Positions 1-10,542 are shown, numbered from the stretch's first letter. The stretch is DNA of 64,000 nucleotides from Stieleria maiorica (GCF_008035925.1 NZ_CP036264.1:9644123-9708122), one strand, 5' to 3'. Translations and numbers: made by a program. Notes: generated by a model not told the origin, from the letters alone.

Positions 1-2142
1 CTAGCATAGCCGTCGGCCGTCGCCGTGATCGTCGCGGTTTGCGTTCCATCGACGATCGCGTCATCCACACCGGTGATGGTGAAGGTGGCCGAATTTGCGT
101 TGGCATCAATCGTGACCGTCGCAGGAACGGTCGCTTCAGTCGTGTCATTCGATGCAAGTGTGACCACCAGTGGCGACGCGAGATCACCGTCGTTGCGGGT
201 GACCGTACCGGTTGCCGTTCCGTCCGCTTCGGAAATGCTCGCCGGGTCCATCGTCAGCGTCAAACTGAGAACGTCGTCGTCGGTCACGTCAACGGAAGCA
301 TCAGCACTAGCATAGCCGTCGGCCGTCGCCGTGATCGTCGCGGTTTGCGTTCCATCGACGATCGCGTCATCCACACCGGTGATGGTGAAGGTGGCCGAAT
401 TTGCGTTGGCATCAATCGTGACCGTCGCAGGAACGGTCGCTTCAGTCGTGTCATTCGATGCAAGTGTGACCACCAGTGGCGACGCGAGATCACCGTCGTT
501 GCGGGTGACCGTACCGGTTGCCGTTCCGTCCGCTTCGGAAATGCTCGCCGGGTCGATCGTCAGCGTCAAACTGAGAGCGTCGTCATCGGTCACGTCGACG
601 GAAGCATCAGCGGCAGCATAGCCATCAGCCGTCGCGGTGACCGTTGCGGTTTGCGTTCCATCGACGATCGCATCGTCCACACCGGTAATGGTGAACGTCG
701 CCGAATTTGCGTTGGCATCAATCCTGACCGTCGCCGGCACCGTCGCTTCGGATGTGTCGTTCGATGCCAGAGTGACCACCAGTGGCGACGCGAGATCACC
801 GTCGTTGCGGGTGACCGTACCGGTTGCCGTTCCGTCCGCTTCGGAAATGCTCGCCGGGTCGATCGTCAGCGTCAAACTGAGAGCGTCGTCATCGGCCACG
901 TCAACGGAAGCATCAGCACTAGCATAGCCGTCGGCCGTCGCCGTGATCGTCGCGGTTTGCGTTCCATCGACGATCGCGTCATCCACACCGGTGATGGTGA
1001 AGGTGGCCGAATTTGCGTTGGCATCAATCGTGACCGTCGCAGGAACGGTCGCTTCAGTCGTGTCACTCGATGCAAGTGTGACCACCAGCACCGACGAGAG
1101 GTCGCCGTCGTTGCGGGTGACCATGCCGGTTGCCGTTCCGTCCGCTTCGGAAATGCTCGCCGGGTCGATCGTCAGCGTCAAACTGAGAGCGTCGTCATCG
1201 GTCACGTCGACGGAAGCATCAGCGGCAGCATAGCCATCAGCCGTCGCGGTGACCGTTGCGGTTTGCGTTCCATCGACGATCGCGTCATCCACACCGGTGA
1301 TGGTGAATGTGGCCGAATTTGCGTTGGCATCAATCGTGACCGTCGCTGGCACCGTCGCTTCAGTCGTGTCATTCGATGCAAGTGTGACCACCAGCACCGA
1401 CGAGAGGTCGCCGTCGTTGCGGGTGACCGTACCGGTTGCCATTCCGTCCGCTTCGGAGATGCTCGCCGGGTCGATCGTCAGCGTCAAACTGAGAGCGTCG
1501 TCATCGGTCACGTCGACGGAAGCATCAGCGCTAGCATAGCCGTCGGCCGTCGCCGTGATCGTCGCGGTTTGCGTTCCATCGACGATCGCATCGTCCACAC
1601 CGGTGATTGCAAATGCCGCCGAAGTGGCATTTGCTGCAATCGTGACCGTCGCCGGCACCGTCGCCTCGGATGTGTCATTCGATGCCAAAGTGACCACCAG
1701 TGGTGACGAGAGATCACCGTCGTTGCGGGTGACGGTTCCCGTCGATGTACCACCGGCTTCTGAGAGTCCGGTCGGATCGATCATCAGAGCCAGGGCGGGA
1801 ATATCATCATCAAGGACGTCGACACCGGCGTCGCCGTTGATGTAGCCGCTTGCCATCGCTGTGATGGTTGCCGTCTGCGTTCCGTCAACGATCTGATCGT
1901 CTACACTTTGAATGACGAACGTTGCCGAGGCGGCATTGACCTCGATGCTAACCATCGAAGGCACCATTGCTTCACTGGTATCATTCGATGCCAAAGTGAC
2001 CACGAGCGGCGACGACAAGTCGGCGTCGTTTCGAGTGATCGTGCCCGTTGCTGTCCCTCCAGACTCCGAAAAACTCGTCGGGGAAACTTCAAGTGAAAGA
2101 GCGAGAACATCGTTGTCGACATTGGTGACCAAAACATCCGTC
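1..2142 (-). repeat. 306-bp tandem repeat coding for Calx-beta domains
   Basis: Seven units of exactly 306 bp (102 codons) start at 1, 307, 613, 919, 1225, 1531 and 1837 on the plus strand. The units at 1 and 307 are almost identical. Those at 613 and 1225 share variant sites (gcatagccatcag) against those at 1, 307, 919 and 1531 (gcatagccgtcgg), which gives a partial 612-bp higher-order period. The unit at 1837 is clearly diverged. The low divergence points to recent duplication or gene conversion. The array continues beyond the left edge, so copy number is unknown. Confidence 0.93.
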
Positions 2143-5100
2143 GGGTTGATGCCACTGTAGTTTGGATCATCGCTCACGGTACTGCCAGTGATGATGGTGT
2201 AGCCAACATCTCCGTCGACGATGGCATCATCTTGCCCAACGATTTCAACGAATTGAGCAATATTCCAGTTTTCGGGCGTGAACGTGATCAGCCCCGTTGA
2301 AATGGTGCCTTCAGTTGAATTGCTGCTGACCAACCGAAAAGAAACATCTGCTGACGGCGCCGAACTGAGGACGACGGAGAACTCCGCCGCACCTCCACCT
2401 TCGGACGTGGTCAGCCCTGCAAACGGTGAGACGAGCACTGCTGCTTGCTCGTTATCCGTAACGGAAACATCAATGTTTGCGGAAGCAAATCCCGGGGCAT
2501 CAGCGGTAATCGTCAACGATTGAGTCCCGTCAACGATTTGGTCGTCGATGGCGGTGATCGAAACGGTTTGCGAAATCTGACCGGCGGGAATTGTGACCGT
2601 CGCCGGAATCGTCACTTCACTGGTATCACCACTGGACAAATTGACCGTCAGTGCATCGGTCGTGACTGTATTGCGTGAAATGGTCAAAACAGCGGCATTC
2701 GCACCTGCGGTTTCGGCAAACGTGGCAGGTTCCACCGAAAGTGCGATTGTCGGCGTGCCAATTGTCAGAACGATGTCATCACCATCTCCGCCGAGGTACG
2801 AGATCGTCGCATCGACGCCGGGGGTCCCAAGGAAATCATTTATCGTGGAGCCTTCCGGGAGACCGGCAAATGTTCCCGCGCCTCCGCTGCGGCGAATGAT
2901 TACAAATTCGTGGAATCCACTGGGGACATATCCATTCACTGCGGCCATGGAAAGCCCGATGTTGTTACCGAGATCGACGCGGCCGGATGCATCGATTTGA
3001 TCGTGGTCGCCACCCGTCGTCCCGGGGCTCGAACCTCCAAACTCCAGCACAACGGGACGATCATTTTCGACGGAAACATTCCCATTGACTGTGAGCACAC
3101 CGGGTGACTGGCCGGGCTGAACCGACGCTTGTAGCGTCAGCGAGGGCGCGTCGACATCCGTTCCAATGGGTGCATCATTGATCGTCGAACCGGTAATGGT
3201 CAAATGGTCGGTGACCGTCACGGTTTGCAGATTGATGACTCCCGAATCCGCTCCACCAATCTGAATCGAATTAAACCCATCGATCAAATTCCCCAGTTCG
3301 GAATCATCCAAATTGAAATCCCCCGCGGCTCCCCCCAGGCCGATGCTCGCGCCCGGTGTGCTAGGACTGATCGAGAGCGTCGCAGTCCCCGACACCGCCC
3401 CCTCGAGTGCGACCGAAGCCGCCGTGATGGCAACATTGCCAGTTTCCGAAGCGATCTGCCCGCCCTCGACCGGTGTCGATTGTTGGAACAGATAGACCGA
3501 ACCAGAATCCGTGCCGTGGTCGTCATTTCCAAACGCACCGACCATGAGTGCATCTCCGCTGAACGCGACATCACGTCCAAACTGATCCTCGCTTCCGCCA
3601 TCTTCGGCAAGCAGCTTTTCCTGTTCGCTCCAACTTCCTTGTGACGAAGTGAACACGTACGCCGCACCTGCCCGGTAGTCGAGTTCGCGATCATAATGCG
3701 CCCCAACGACCAGGGTTGTGCCGCTCAAAGCGATAGACCGTCCGAATTCGGCATTCAGACTTGAGTCTGACGGAACGAGCTTTTGGTCCTGCGTCCAGGT
3801 CGTTCCAGATCGCGAGAAGACATAGGCAGATCCGGAATTGCTCGACGGTGTATCGTCCGTCGCAGCTCCGATCGCGAGAAGATCGCCATCGATCGAAATC
3901 GCACGACCGAAATTGGGCGTCGCCGACGGATCGGCCGCTGTCAGCTTTTGCTGCAGGCCCCAATCCGTTCCGTCGTGAACATAAATGTAAACGGCACCGG
4001 AATTGGTCGCCAAATCATCATCACCGGCAGCCGAAATGGCGAGCGTGTTCCCATCGATGTCCACCTCGTTACCGAAGCCGTCTGAAGGGTCGGGGGCCGG
4101 TGCAACAAACACACGAGATTCACTCCAGACACCGCTTGTTCGGGTGAAAAGGTACGCCATTCCGGTATCCGTCCCGTTGTCGTCTTTGCTGCCCACTCCG
4201 GCGATCAGTCGGTCGCCACTGACCGCGACCGAGGCGGGGAAATGGTCTCCAGCCACGGCGTTTGAAATCGTCAGTTTTTGTTGCTCGGTCCAGATTCCCG
4301 ACTGTCGCGTAAACACATACAAGGCACCGGCATCGATTCCCGCGGCATCATTTTTAAATGCGCTCACAACGATCGTGTCGCCGTCAATTGCGACCTCTCG
4401 TCCAAGTTGATCGCCGTTGGATGAATCACTCGCGATCAGCTTTTGTTGAAAAGTCCAACCAGTCGACGTACGCGTGTAGACATAAACCGCACCCGAATCA
4501 CCTCCACCGTCATCGTCAAACGGGGCACCGACGACCGCGGTGTTTCCGTCCATCGCGACTGAAAGTCCGAACTGGTCGTTAAAACCGAGTGTCGGGGGTG
4601 GCAGAAGCGATTGGCCGCCTCCGAAGACCGCTTGGGAACCTTGAACAAGCCTGAACTCGCCCACACCGTCGGCGTCGCCGTCAGCGTGTGCCTCAAATCG
4701 TCCACCGCCGGTGGCGATGCGGTCGGCGATCGAGATATCCCCGCTGGACTGCAGTGACACGTCACCGCCCGAAGTCGCGATTGCGGCGGACAGGGAAATG
4801 CCATCGGCATCAATCGAAACCGAATCGCCGGAAGTCGTGACCGGCGACATCACACTCACCGTGTCGACGCCCGTCCCCCCAACGATCGACAATCCGGCAC
4901 GAAACCCGGCCTCTGTCCCTAGGACACGGATTACGTCATCTCCATCACCCGAATCGATTGTCAGACGTGTGCCGGGACTGACAAACTGAAGTGATTCGCC
5001 GGCACTGGATGTCACCAGATTGTCGCCGCTGCCCGAATCACTCAGTTCGATCGTTTCCGATCCGCCCAAATAGGTCAGGGTGACATTCGCCGCGGAAACG

Positions 5101-8100
5101 GTGGAGACAATCAGCTCGAGTCCCGTGTACGTGATCGTTTCATTACCCGCGATCGAAATTGAGCCATCACTGGCACTGGCAAAGTTATAGGTCGCGTCAG
5201 AAAAACTACCGCCTTGAAGCACCAGATCGTCGTTCCCGGCGTCCCCGTTGAATCGTATTTCTCGATCGAAATTCCCAGCATTCAGATCCACAACGAGCGT
5301 GTCGGCGCCGCCACCCGCATCGATGACAATCCCCGCGGTGAACGACGCCTTCGGCACGGTAACGGTATTCGTCCCGCTGCCGCTAGCGCCCGGGATGTTG
5401 GTGACCAGGACGCGATCCTGATCGGTGATCACGATGTCGGTGCCAACGGATTCGATGCGACGACGATCGTCTTGTTCGTTTCCGGTGATCAGGAGATTGC
5501 TGTCTCCATCAACCGTAACATTTGCCGTTTCAACACCGGCCTGATAGCGCGCAACAATGGCGTCACCTCCGGGCGTGAACGCACGTCCCGCGACAAGGAT
5601 ATCGCCGTTCGACTGAAGCACTAGATCTCCGAGAAAGTCATCGCTGGCGCCGACCGCCGTTCGCTGAAGCCCCCCGTCTCCGAAGGAACCATCCAGGGTT
5701 CCGTCCGCGTTGTAGCGGGCGAGGCCGAAATCGAAGTTGACACCGTTGTTCACATAGCCTGCGACGACAATCTTACCATCGCTCTGGACGGCCACCCCTT
5801 GTGCCACGTCGTTGAATCCGTCGAAATCGGTTCGCACCCATCCACCGGAACCAAAGCTGGTGTCGAGCGACCCGTCGGCATGAAACCTCGCGAGTCCGAA
5901 ATCAAAACCCGACGCGTCAGCGATTCCGCCGGCCACGAGAATCTTGCCATCGGGTTGCAACGTCAGCTCTTGGCCGAAATCTGACGAAAGGCCAAAATCC
6001 ACCGCCACTTGACCAGCGCTTCCGAAGGTGGTGTCCAGCGAACCGTCCGCGTTGTAACGAACGAGAGCAAAATCAACGTTGCCGCTGACGGTGGCGTATC
6101 CCGCCGTCAAGATCTTCCCGTCATCCAGAACTTGTACCGCATAGGCGATATCATCACCGCCTGCAAAATCAGTTGTCAGCAAACTGTCGCCGTCAAATGA
6201 AAAGTCAGGCGATCCATCAGCGTTGATTCGCGTGAGCCCAAAATCGTAGCCGCCACCGGGACGCACACCGCCAACCAAAATCGCCTTGCCGTCGGCTTGT
6301 AGCGCTAGATCAAAGCCGCTGTCGTCACTGGTCCCGAACTCGATGATCCGCTTTCCGGATCCGTTGAAACTCGTGTCCAGCGTCCCGTCCACGTTGTACC
6401 GGACCAGGGAGAAGTCCCAGTCCGAGAACGATCCACTCCTGCCTCCTACCGTGATGCGTCCGTCAGCGGAGATGACCACACTTTGGGCTTCATCAATCCC
6501 GTTGGAACTCACTGCAGTTGTGACCGTTCCATCACCGCCAAAGCTGGGGTCCAATGACCCGTCAGGCAGATGCCGCGAGACCGCAAAATCCCATGTCTCA
6601 CCCTGACTGCGACCGGCCACCACAATTTTTCCATCGTCGCCCACGGCCACGGCTTGACCCTCGTCCTGAGAAAAGTCGAGCGAGGTCGTGACCCAGCCAT
6701 CGGTATCAAAGGTCGAATCCAGCGAGCCACTCGGATTCACTCGCAACAACGCCAGATCATGCGCATTGAAACTAGCGAAGTCGGGTACGGCGCTTCCGGC
6801 AACCACGATCTTGCCATCGCCCTGAAGCGTGACTCGGTTCGCATTTTCATCATTGCCTTCGAAATCGAAAGTCGCCTTACCATCGCCATCAAAAGTCGCA
6901 TCGAGAGTCCCGTTGTTTAAGTACCGTGCGACCGCGACCTGAGTTTGACTAAACGACCCAGCCGTTCTGGCCGTGCCGACGGCAATAATGCGTCCGGCGT
7001 CATCGATGGTGACATCGCCCGCCGAATCGTTGTCGAACAAAAAATCAGTCGTCACGATTCCGTCGCTGTCGAAACTGCTGTCGAGCGAACCGTCCGTGTT
7101 TAATCGGACCACTGCAAATTCAAGTGCATCACCAAAACTACTCGTGCGAGCTTCTCCGCCGACCACAATTTTCCCATCGCCCTGAACCGCAACGCCCCCG
7201 GAACGATCTCCAAACGATGCGATGTCGATCGTTTGTTTTCCGTCACCACTGAAACTTGTGTCAAGCGATCCGTCCGTGTTGTACCGCACGACTGTGAAGT
7301 CTTCAGCGTCAAATGGTCCCGAGTATCCGGCAACCACGATTTTGCCCGATGGGTCGAACGCGACGTCTTGTCCAAAGTCGATGCCGGCGACGTCTGTTGT
7401 GACTTTTCCGTCACCGCTGAACGATGTGTCAAGATCGCCGTCAGGCAGAAAGCGAGCGACGGCAATGTCTCGAATGGTATTGGACGTGTCACGTAGTGAA
7501 CCAACAACGACGATACGATCGTTGCTTTGGATTGCCATTTCCGATGCCGCAACACTGTTGGAATCAAACTGCGCCGCCGCCACACCCGAATCACCAAACG
7601 TTGAATCCAACGTCCCGTCGCTCAGGAACCTCGTCACCGCCACGCGAAGGATCGCACCATCTAACCGATCGCCACTGACAACGACCTTGCCGTCAGACTG
7701 CAACTCCACCGCTCGACCAAAGATCGGAAGTCGCGCAACACCCTGATCACCAAACGTAGTGTCTATTGATCCATCAACGTCATAACGAACTAGTGCCCCG
7801 CCGCTTGACACGGCAACCGTTCGCCCGCTGCTGTCGATCGTCGAATCGACCAACTCCTCGAACCGTCCCTCACCTGAAGCAAACTCTGTCGACACGATCC
7901 CTGCCGACCCAAAACTCGGATCAAGCTCTCCAGCCAGTAGATCGCGTCGTTCCAACGTCTCGCTAAGCGAGCGACGCCGACGTTGCTTGCTCGATTGACT
8001 CGTGACCCGTCGACGTATCCGTGATCTACGCCGGTCCCTGATTGAATCTACAACACTCGCGAACCTTCGCACCAAACCTGAGTTGAACATCTTGCTTCCG

Positions 8101-8129
8101 GTGACAATCGAGAGAATCGGTTTCAACAT
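1..8129 (-). CDS. Giant cell-surface protein with delta-60, FG-GAP and Calx-beta repeats (partial, runs off left edge)
   Basis: Open for 2709 codons from an ATG at 8129 to the window edge, with an in-frame TGA just upstream, so the start is well bounded. The N-terminus is very Arg-rich and carries LETLERRDLLAG near residue 55, a variant of the planctomycete LEPR-XLL motif of large exported proteins. About residues 65-830 hold some 14 delta-60 type repeats (pattern GSLDTSFGGDGKVTTDF with a following VAVQSDGKIVVAG). About 1175-1550 hold seven FG-GAP-like repeats (DQFGRSVAIDGDTLVVGA). From about 1790 come Calx-beta domains, the last seven being 102-residue tandem copies. These are beta-propeller and adhesion-type modules, so an extracellular or surface role is inferred. 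The 3' end, any anchoring signal and the total length are not visible. I translated it in pieces and saw no frameshift. Confidence 0.9.
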   Translation of the reverse strand, partial: MLKPILSIVTGSKMFNSGLVRRFASVVDSIRDRRRSRIRRRVTSQSSKQRRRRSLSETLERRDLLAGELDPSFGSAGIVSTEFASGEGRFEELVDSTIDSSGRTVAVSSGGALVRYDVDGSIDTTFGDQGVARLPIFGRAVELQSDGKVVVSGDRLDGAILRVAVTRFLSDGTLDSTFGDSGVAAAQFDSNSVAASEMAIQSNDRIVVVGSLRDTSNTIRDIAVARFLPDGDLDTSFSGDGKVTTDVAGIDFGQDVAFDPSGKIVVAGYSGPFDAEDFTVVRYNTDGSLDTSFSGDGKQTIDIASFGDRSGGVAVQGDGKIVVGGEARTSSFGDALEFAVVRLNTDGSLDSSFDSDGIVTTDFLFDNDSAGDVTIDDAGRIIAVGTARTAGSFSQTQVAVARYLNNGTLDATFDGDGKATFDFEGNDENANRVTLQGDGKIVVAGSAVPDFASFNAHDLALLRVNPSGSLDSTFDTDGWVTTSLDFSQDEGQAVAVGDDGKIVVAGRSQGETWDFAVSRHLPDGSLDPSFGGDGTVTTAVSSNGIDEAQSVVISADGRITVGGRSGSFSDWDFSLVRYNVDGTLDTSFNGSGKRIIEFGTSDDSGFDLALQADGKAILVGGVRPGGGYDFGLTRINADGSPDFSFDGDSLLTTDFAGGDDIAYAVQVLDDGKILTAGYATVSGNVDFALVRYNADGSLDTTFGSAGQVAVDFGLSSDFGQELTLQPDGKILVAGGIADASGFDFGLARFHADGSLDTSFGSGGWVRTDFDGFNDVAQGVAVQSDGKIVVAGYVNNGVNFDFGLARYNADGTLDGSFGDGGLQRTAVGASDDFLGDLVLQSNGDILVAGRAFTPGGDAIVARYQAGVETANVTVDGDSNLLITGNEQDDRRRIESVGTDIVITDQDRVLVTNIPGASGSGTNTVTVPKASFTAGIVIDAGGGADTLVVDLNAGNFDREIRFNGDAGNDDLVLQGGSFSDATYNFASASDGSISIAGNETITYTGLELIVSTVSAANVTLTYLGGSETIELSDSGSGDNLVTSSAGESLQFVSPGTRLTIDSGDGDDVIRVLGTEAGFRAGLSIVGGTGVDTVSVMSPVTTSGDSVSIDADGISLSAAIATSGGDVSLQSSGDISIADRIATGGGRFEAHADGDADGVGEFRLVQGSQAVFGGGQSLLPPPTLGFNDQFGLSVAMDGNTAVVGAPFDDDGGGDSGAVYVYTRTSTGWTFQQKLIASDSSNGDQLGREVAIDGDTIVVSAFKNDAAGIDAGALYVFTRQSGIWTEQQKLTISNAVAGDHFPASVAVSGDRLIAGVGSKDDNGTDTGMAYLFTRTSGVWSESRVFVAPAPDPSDGFGNEVDIDGNTLAISAAGDDDLATNSGAVYIYVHDGTDWGLQQKLTAADPSATPNFGRAISIDGDLLAIGAATDDTPSSNSGSAYVFSRSGTTWTQDQKLVPSDSSLNAEFGRSIALSGTTLVVGAHYDRELDYRAGAAYVFTSSQGSWSEQEKLLAEDGGSEDQFGRDVAFSGDALMVGAFGNDDHGTDSGSVYLFQQSTPVEGGQIASETGNVAITAASVALEGAVSGTATLSISPSTPGASIGLGGAAGDFNLDDSELGNLIDGFNSIQIGGADSGVINLQTVTVTDHLTITGSTINDAPIGTDVDAPSLTLQASVQPGQSPGVLTVNGNVSVENDRPVVLEFGGSSPGTTGGDHDQIDASGRVDLGNNIGLSMAAVNGYVPSGFHEFVIIRRSGGAGTFAGLPEGSTINDFLGTPGVDATISYLGGDGDDIVLTIGTPTIALSVEPATFAETAGANAAVLTISRNTVTTDALTVNLSSGDTSEVTIPATVTIPAGQISQTVSITAIDDQIVDGTQSLTITADAPGFASANIDVSVTDNEQAAVLVSPFAGLTTSEGGGAAEFSVVLSSAPSADVSFRLVSSNSTEGTISTGLITFTPENWNIAQFVEIVGQDDAIVDGDVGYTIITGSTVSDDPNYSGINPTDVLVTNVDNDVLALSLEVSPTSFSESGGTATGTITRNDADLSSPLVVTLASNDTSEAMVPSMVSIEVNAASATFVIQSVDDQIVDGTQTATITAMASGYINGDAGVDVLDDDIPALALMIDPTGLSEAGGTSTGTVTRNDGDLSSPLVVTLASNDTSEATVPATVTIAANATSAAFAITGVDDAIVDGTQTATITATADGYASADASVDVTDDDALSLTLTIDPASISEADGMATGTVTRNDGDLSSVLVVTLASNDTTEATVPATVTIDANANSATFTITGVDDAIVDGTQTATVTATADGYAAADASVDVTDDDALSLTLTIDPASISEADGTATGMVTRNDGDLSSVLVVTLASSDTTEATVPATVTIDANANSATFTITGVDDAIVDGTQTATITATADGYASADASVDVADDDALSLTLTIDPASISEADGTATGTVTRNDGDLASPLVVTLASNDTSEATVPATVRIDANANSATFTITGVDDAIVDGTQTATVTATADGYAAADASVDVTDDDALSLTLTIDPASISEADGTATGTVTRNDGDLASPLVVTLASNDTTEATVPATVTIDANANSATFTITGVDDAIVDGTQTATITATADGYASADASVDVTDDDVLSLTLTMDPASISEADGTATGTVTRNDGDLASPLVVTLASNDTTEATVPATVTIDANANSATFTITGVDDAIVDGTQTATITATADGYA

Positions 8130-8465
8130 GAAATGGGAGCGTCATCAGTTTTCAATCGACTCACCGCACTCGCGTGCAGGCATTTCTGCTGATCAATGGG
8201 AGCAGCCAATGTATCTGTACGAAATGCCAGAAGCAACTTTGACCGAACGTGTTGACCGGCAGGGTTCCGTCGGCGCTCGTGCAGCTCAAGACATTCACCA
8301 TCGACCGCCCCCCGCGCTCGGCCTTAAGCCATCACCCCCCAATTTAAGGGCCGCTTTGCTGCTGTCCGCGATCTTCAATCAGCTGTCCACTGCAAACCAT
8401 TCCGCACTTGAGTTCGCCACCTCAATCACCAACAGCAGCGATTGAATACGATGGTCTGTGTGTGG
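8130..8465. other. Intergenic region upstream of the giant surface protein gene
   Basis: About 335 bp between the start of the surface protein gene and the stop of the cytochrome gene, both on the minus strand. It must contain the promoter of the former if that gene is transcribed alone. I saw no convincing gene, hairpin or promoter motif in it. Confidence 0.5.
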
Positions 8466-10418
8466 CTACTCCTGCAGATAGACCGGTCGGCCGTTGCGTT
8501 GCTGTGTCAGAAACCCGAAACGGGACCGGTCCAGAAGGCCATCCGGGCCGATCAACAACGCCTGACGCGAAGGTAAACGGCTCTGCAGCAGCGTTTGGTA
8601 CTCGCGACGGAGCGATGCGGCGCGTTGCTGCGGCGAGGCGAGGAAGTCGTACTGCAGCGGCGCCGCCCCCGGAAGTGATTTGTACGCGCGTTCGGAAATC
8701 AGCCGGATCGCGTCGTAGGGATCCTCCATGCCCAGCAGCAGATAGAACGACATCCAATCGGTCCCGGATGCTTCGCGCGCCGGTTGCCACTCCATCGCAT
8801 TGACCTGCAACACGCGCTGTGCCGCATCGCCGCCCAAAAAGTACAGCAGCGAAGCGGCCGTGACCTGCTCGATGGGTGCCAAGTCGGGTTTGTCGTGCCC
8901 GTACCAGTCGGCAAGAGACGTGGCGGTTTGCTCCAGCGTGTGATCCAGGTGACAGAGGTTGCAAGCGTTAGGCCGGCCGGTGTCGATCGTCGTGGCCACC
9001 GACGGACTGGAAATCGTGTGCGATCGAATCGTTTTAAGAATCCCGTAAACGGTGTGTGGCATGTGACAATTCATGCAGCGACTTCCCGCCGAGTCGATCG
9101 GGTGATGCGTGTGTTGCGACCCCAGTTCCGCGTACTTTGGATGACATTGCAAGCAGGCAGCGTCGCCCCGCATGTCGGGCTTCAATTGGTCGTCTTTCCA
9201 TTCAGACTGCAACGACAAATCCTGCTGGTGCATGGTGTGACACGACAAACAGGCCAGTTCGCCTTGCTGGAAACACTTGGACTCGATCATGCCGGTGTAG
9301 TCGCGTCCCGAAACCCGCACTTCACCGTCAGGCCAGAAGTGACCGTGAAACTTTCCCGGCATGGCGTTGAACCTTTGAAAGGTTGGGCTGTCCCAATTTT
9401 CTTCGCTGCCACGGACGACCTGCAAGAAAAACGCCTCTTCCAGATTATCACCGGGACGAAACTGACGGCCCTGTGTAAAAAACTGTTCTTGATCGGCGGC
9501 GTTGTCGATGTCGACCATCATGATGCCGTGACATTGGCCGCACAGGTCCGAACGCGTGCTCGCCGGCAGGTTCTTGGGATTGACAATTTCGTCGACAGCC
9601 GGCCCGGATCCCTCCAGCCTCTGCGGCTTGGCCGGACCGGAGCTGTGAACGATGATGTGTCCTTCGCCCGGCCCGTGACACGCTTCACAACTGATTCCAA
9701 ACTCGCTGACCCGTGTGTCCCAGGCAGATTCATTCGGCTGGGGCCGTGTGCGGGGATGGGTCGAATGACATTGGCAACAGGTTTCGTTCCAGCGTCCCAA
9801 CTCGTGCTCCTTATCCATGTTGGGCGGCCGAAGGAACGCGCTCCGCCGAGGGATCCAGCGCTGCTGGTCGATCAGGAACAGAATCGGCAATTGCGCCGGC
9901 GTTTGCTCCAACCCGGACTCGTACCAAAAGATGTGCATGTGGTGCGATCCGGTCATCAAGACCAACCGGCGCGTCAAACGATCCCCATCGGCGATCGGGT
10001 CGTTTAGCTCGACGAAGAATTCGTCACCGCGACGGCTGAAGCGGTAGACCTGCCCTTCCACTTGCACCTGGCTGCCGTTGATCGCCGCCGGAGCCGTTGC
10101 CGGCGTGATCGGCTGGGTCATCGTACGATGATACGAGGTGTGCCATGATTGATGGTAGTCTTCGTGACAGGGCTTGCAGGAGTCTGACCCGACGTATCCG
10201 CTGGTGCGGTCGATCACGGGCTTGGCTGCGACCAAGGTGGTTTGTTCGCTCGGCGACACCGAAGCAGCATCGGGAGTCGGGCCGGGCATCTCGCGGGTCA
10301 TCGGATCGGGCGTCGCGTTCTGCCCTCCGGTCGTGCGAGATCGCGGCCGGGTCAAGCCCCACGCCGTGATCGCGACCACGACGATCACGATCGCCGCCCA
10401 CGCGTATTTCTTGCTCAT
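8466..10418 (-). CDS. Membrane-anchored octahaem cytochrome c
   Basis: 650 residues with eight CXXCH haem c sites (CKPCH, CCQCH, CEACH, CGQCH, CLSCH, CLQCH, CMNCH, CNLCH) spread over roughly residues 80-500. An N-terminal segment at residues 7-22 is a signal anchor, placing the haems outside the cytoplasmic membrane. Many additional His residues could act as distal ligands. The C-terminal ~130 residues have no haem sites and look helical. The family resembles multihaem cytochromes with cytochrome c-554-like modules that are frequent in planctomycetes; the electron donor and acceptor cannot be read from sequence. It stands alone, with 124 bp to the upstream oadA start. The start ATG at 10418 is preceded by GTGATC, complementary to the 16S tail. 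Confidence 0.85.
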   Translation of the reverse strand: MSKKYAWAAIVIVVVAITAWGLTRPRSRTTGGQNATPDPMTREMPGPTPDAASVSPSEQTTLVAAKPVIDRTSGYVGSDSCKPCHEDYHQSWHTSYHRTMTQPITPATAPAAINGSQVQVEGQVYRFSRRGDEFFVELNDPIADGDRLTRRLVLMTGSHHMHIFWYESGLEQTPAQLPILFLIDQQRWIPRRSAFLRPPNMDKEHELGRWNETCCQCHSTHPRTRPQPNESAWDTRVSEFGISCEACHGPGEGHIIVHSSGPAKPQRLEGSGPAVDEIVNPKNLPASTRSDLCGQCHGIMMVDIDNAADQEQFFTQGRQFRPGDNLEEAFFLQVVRGSEENWDSPTFQRFNAMPGKFHGHFWPDGEVRVSGRDYTGMIESKCFQQGELACLSCHTMHQQDLSLQSEWKDDQLKPDMRGDAACLQCHPKYAELGSQHTHHPIDSAGSRCMNCHMPHTVYGILKTIRSHTISSPSVATTIDTGRPNACNLCHLDHTLEQTATSLADWYGHDKPDLAPIEQVTAASLLYFLGGDAAQRVLQVNAMEWQPAREASGTDWMSFYLLLGMEDPYDAIRLISERAYKSLPGAAPLQYDFLASPQQRAASLRREYQTLLQSRLPSRQALLIGPDGLLDRSRFGFLTQQRNGRPVYLQE

Positions 10419-10542
10419 CGGATCACAACCATCGTCTCCAAAAAATCAATGCAGAATCGACATCAAGCCGACGTTGCATCCTAATCGACGGCAGGCGATC
10501 CGTGTTTGTGGTGACGGATAAGTTGACGGCGAATCGGGCAAA

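Noticed and set aside
39-1706. Long plus-strand open frame of 555 codons in the repeat array
   Set aside because: It is the antisense shadow of the 306-bp Calx-beta repeats. Its Arg-rich, low-complexity product has no domain, while the minus strand gives a continuous typical surface protein.
8784-10007. 407-codon plus-strand frame opposite the cytochrome gene
   Set aside because: The minus strand has eight CXXCH motifs in one frame; the plus product has no recognisable domain.
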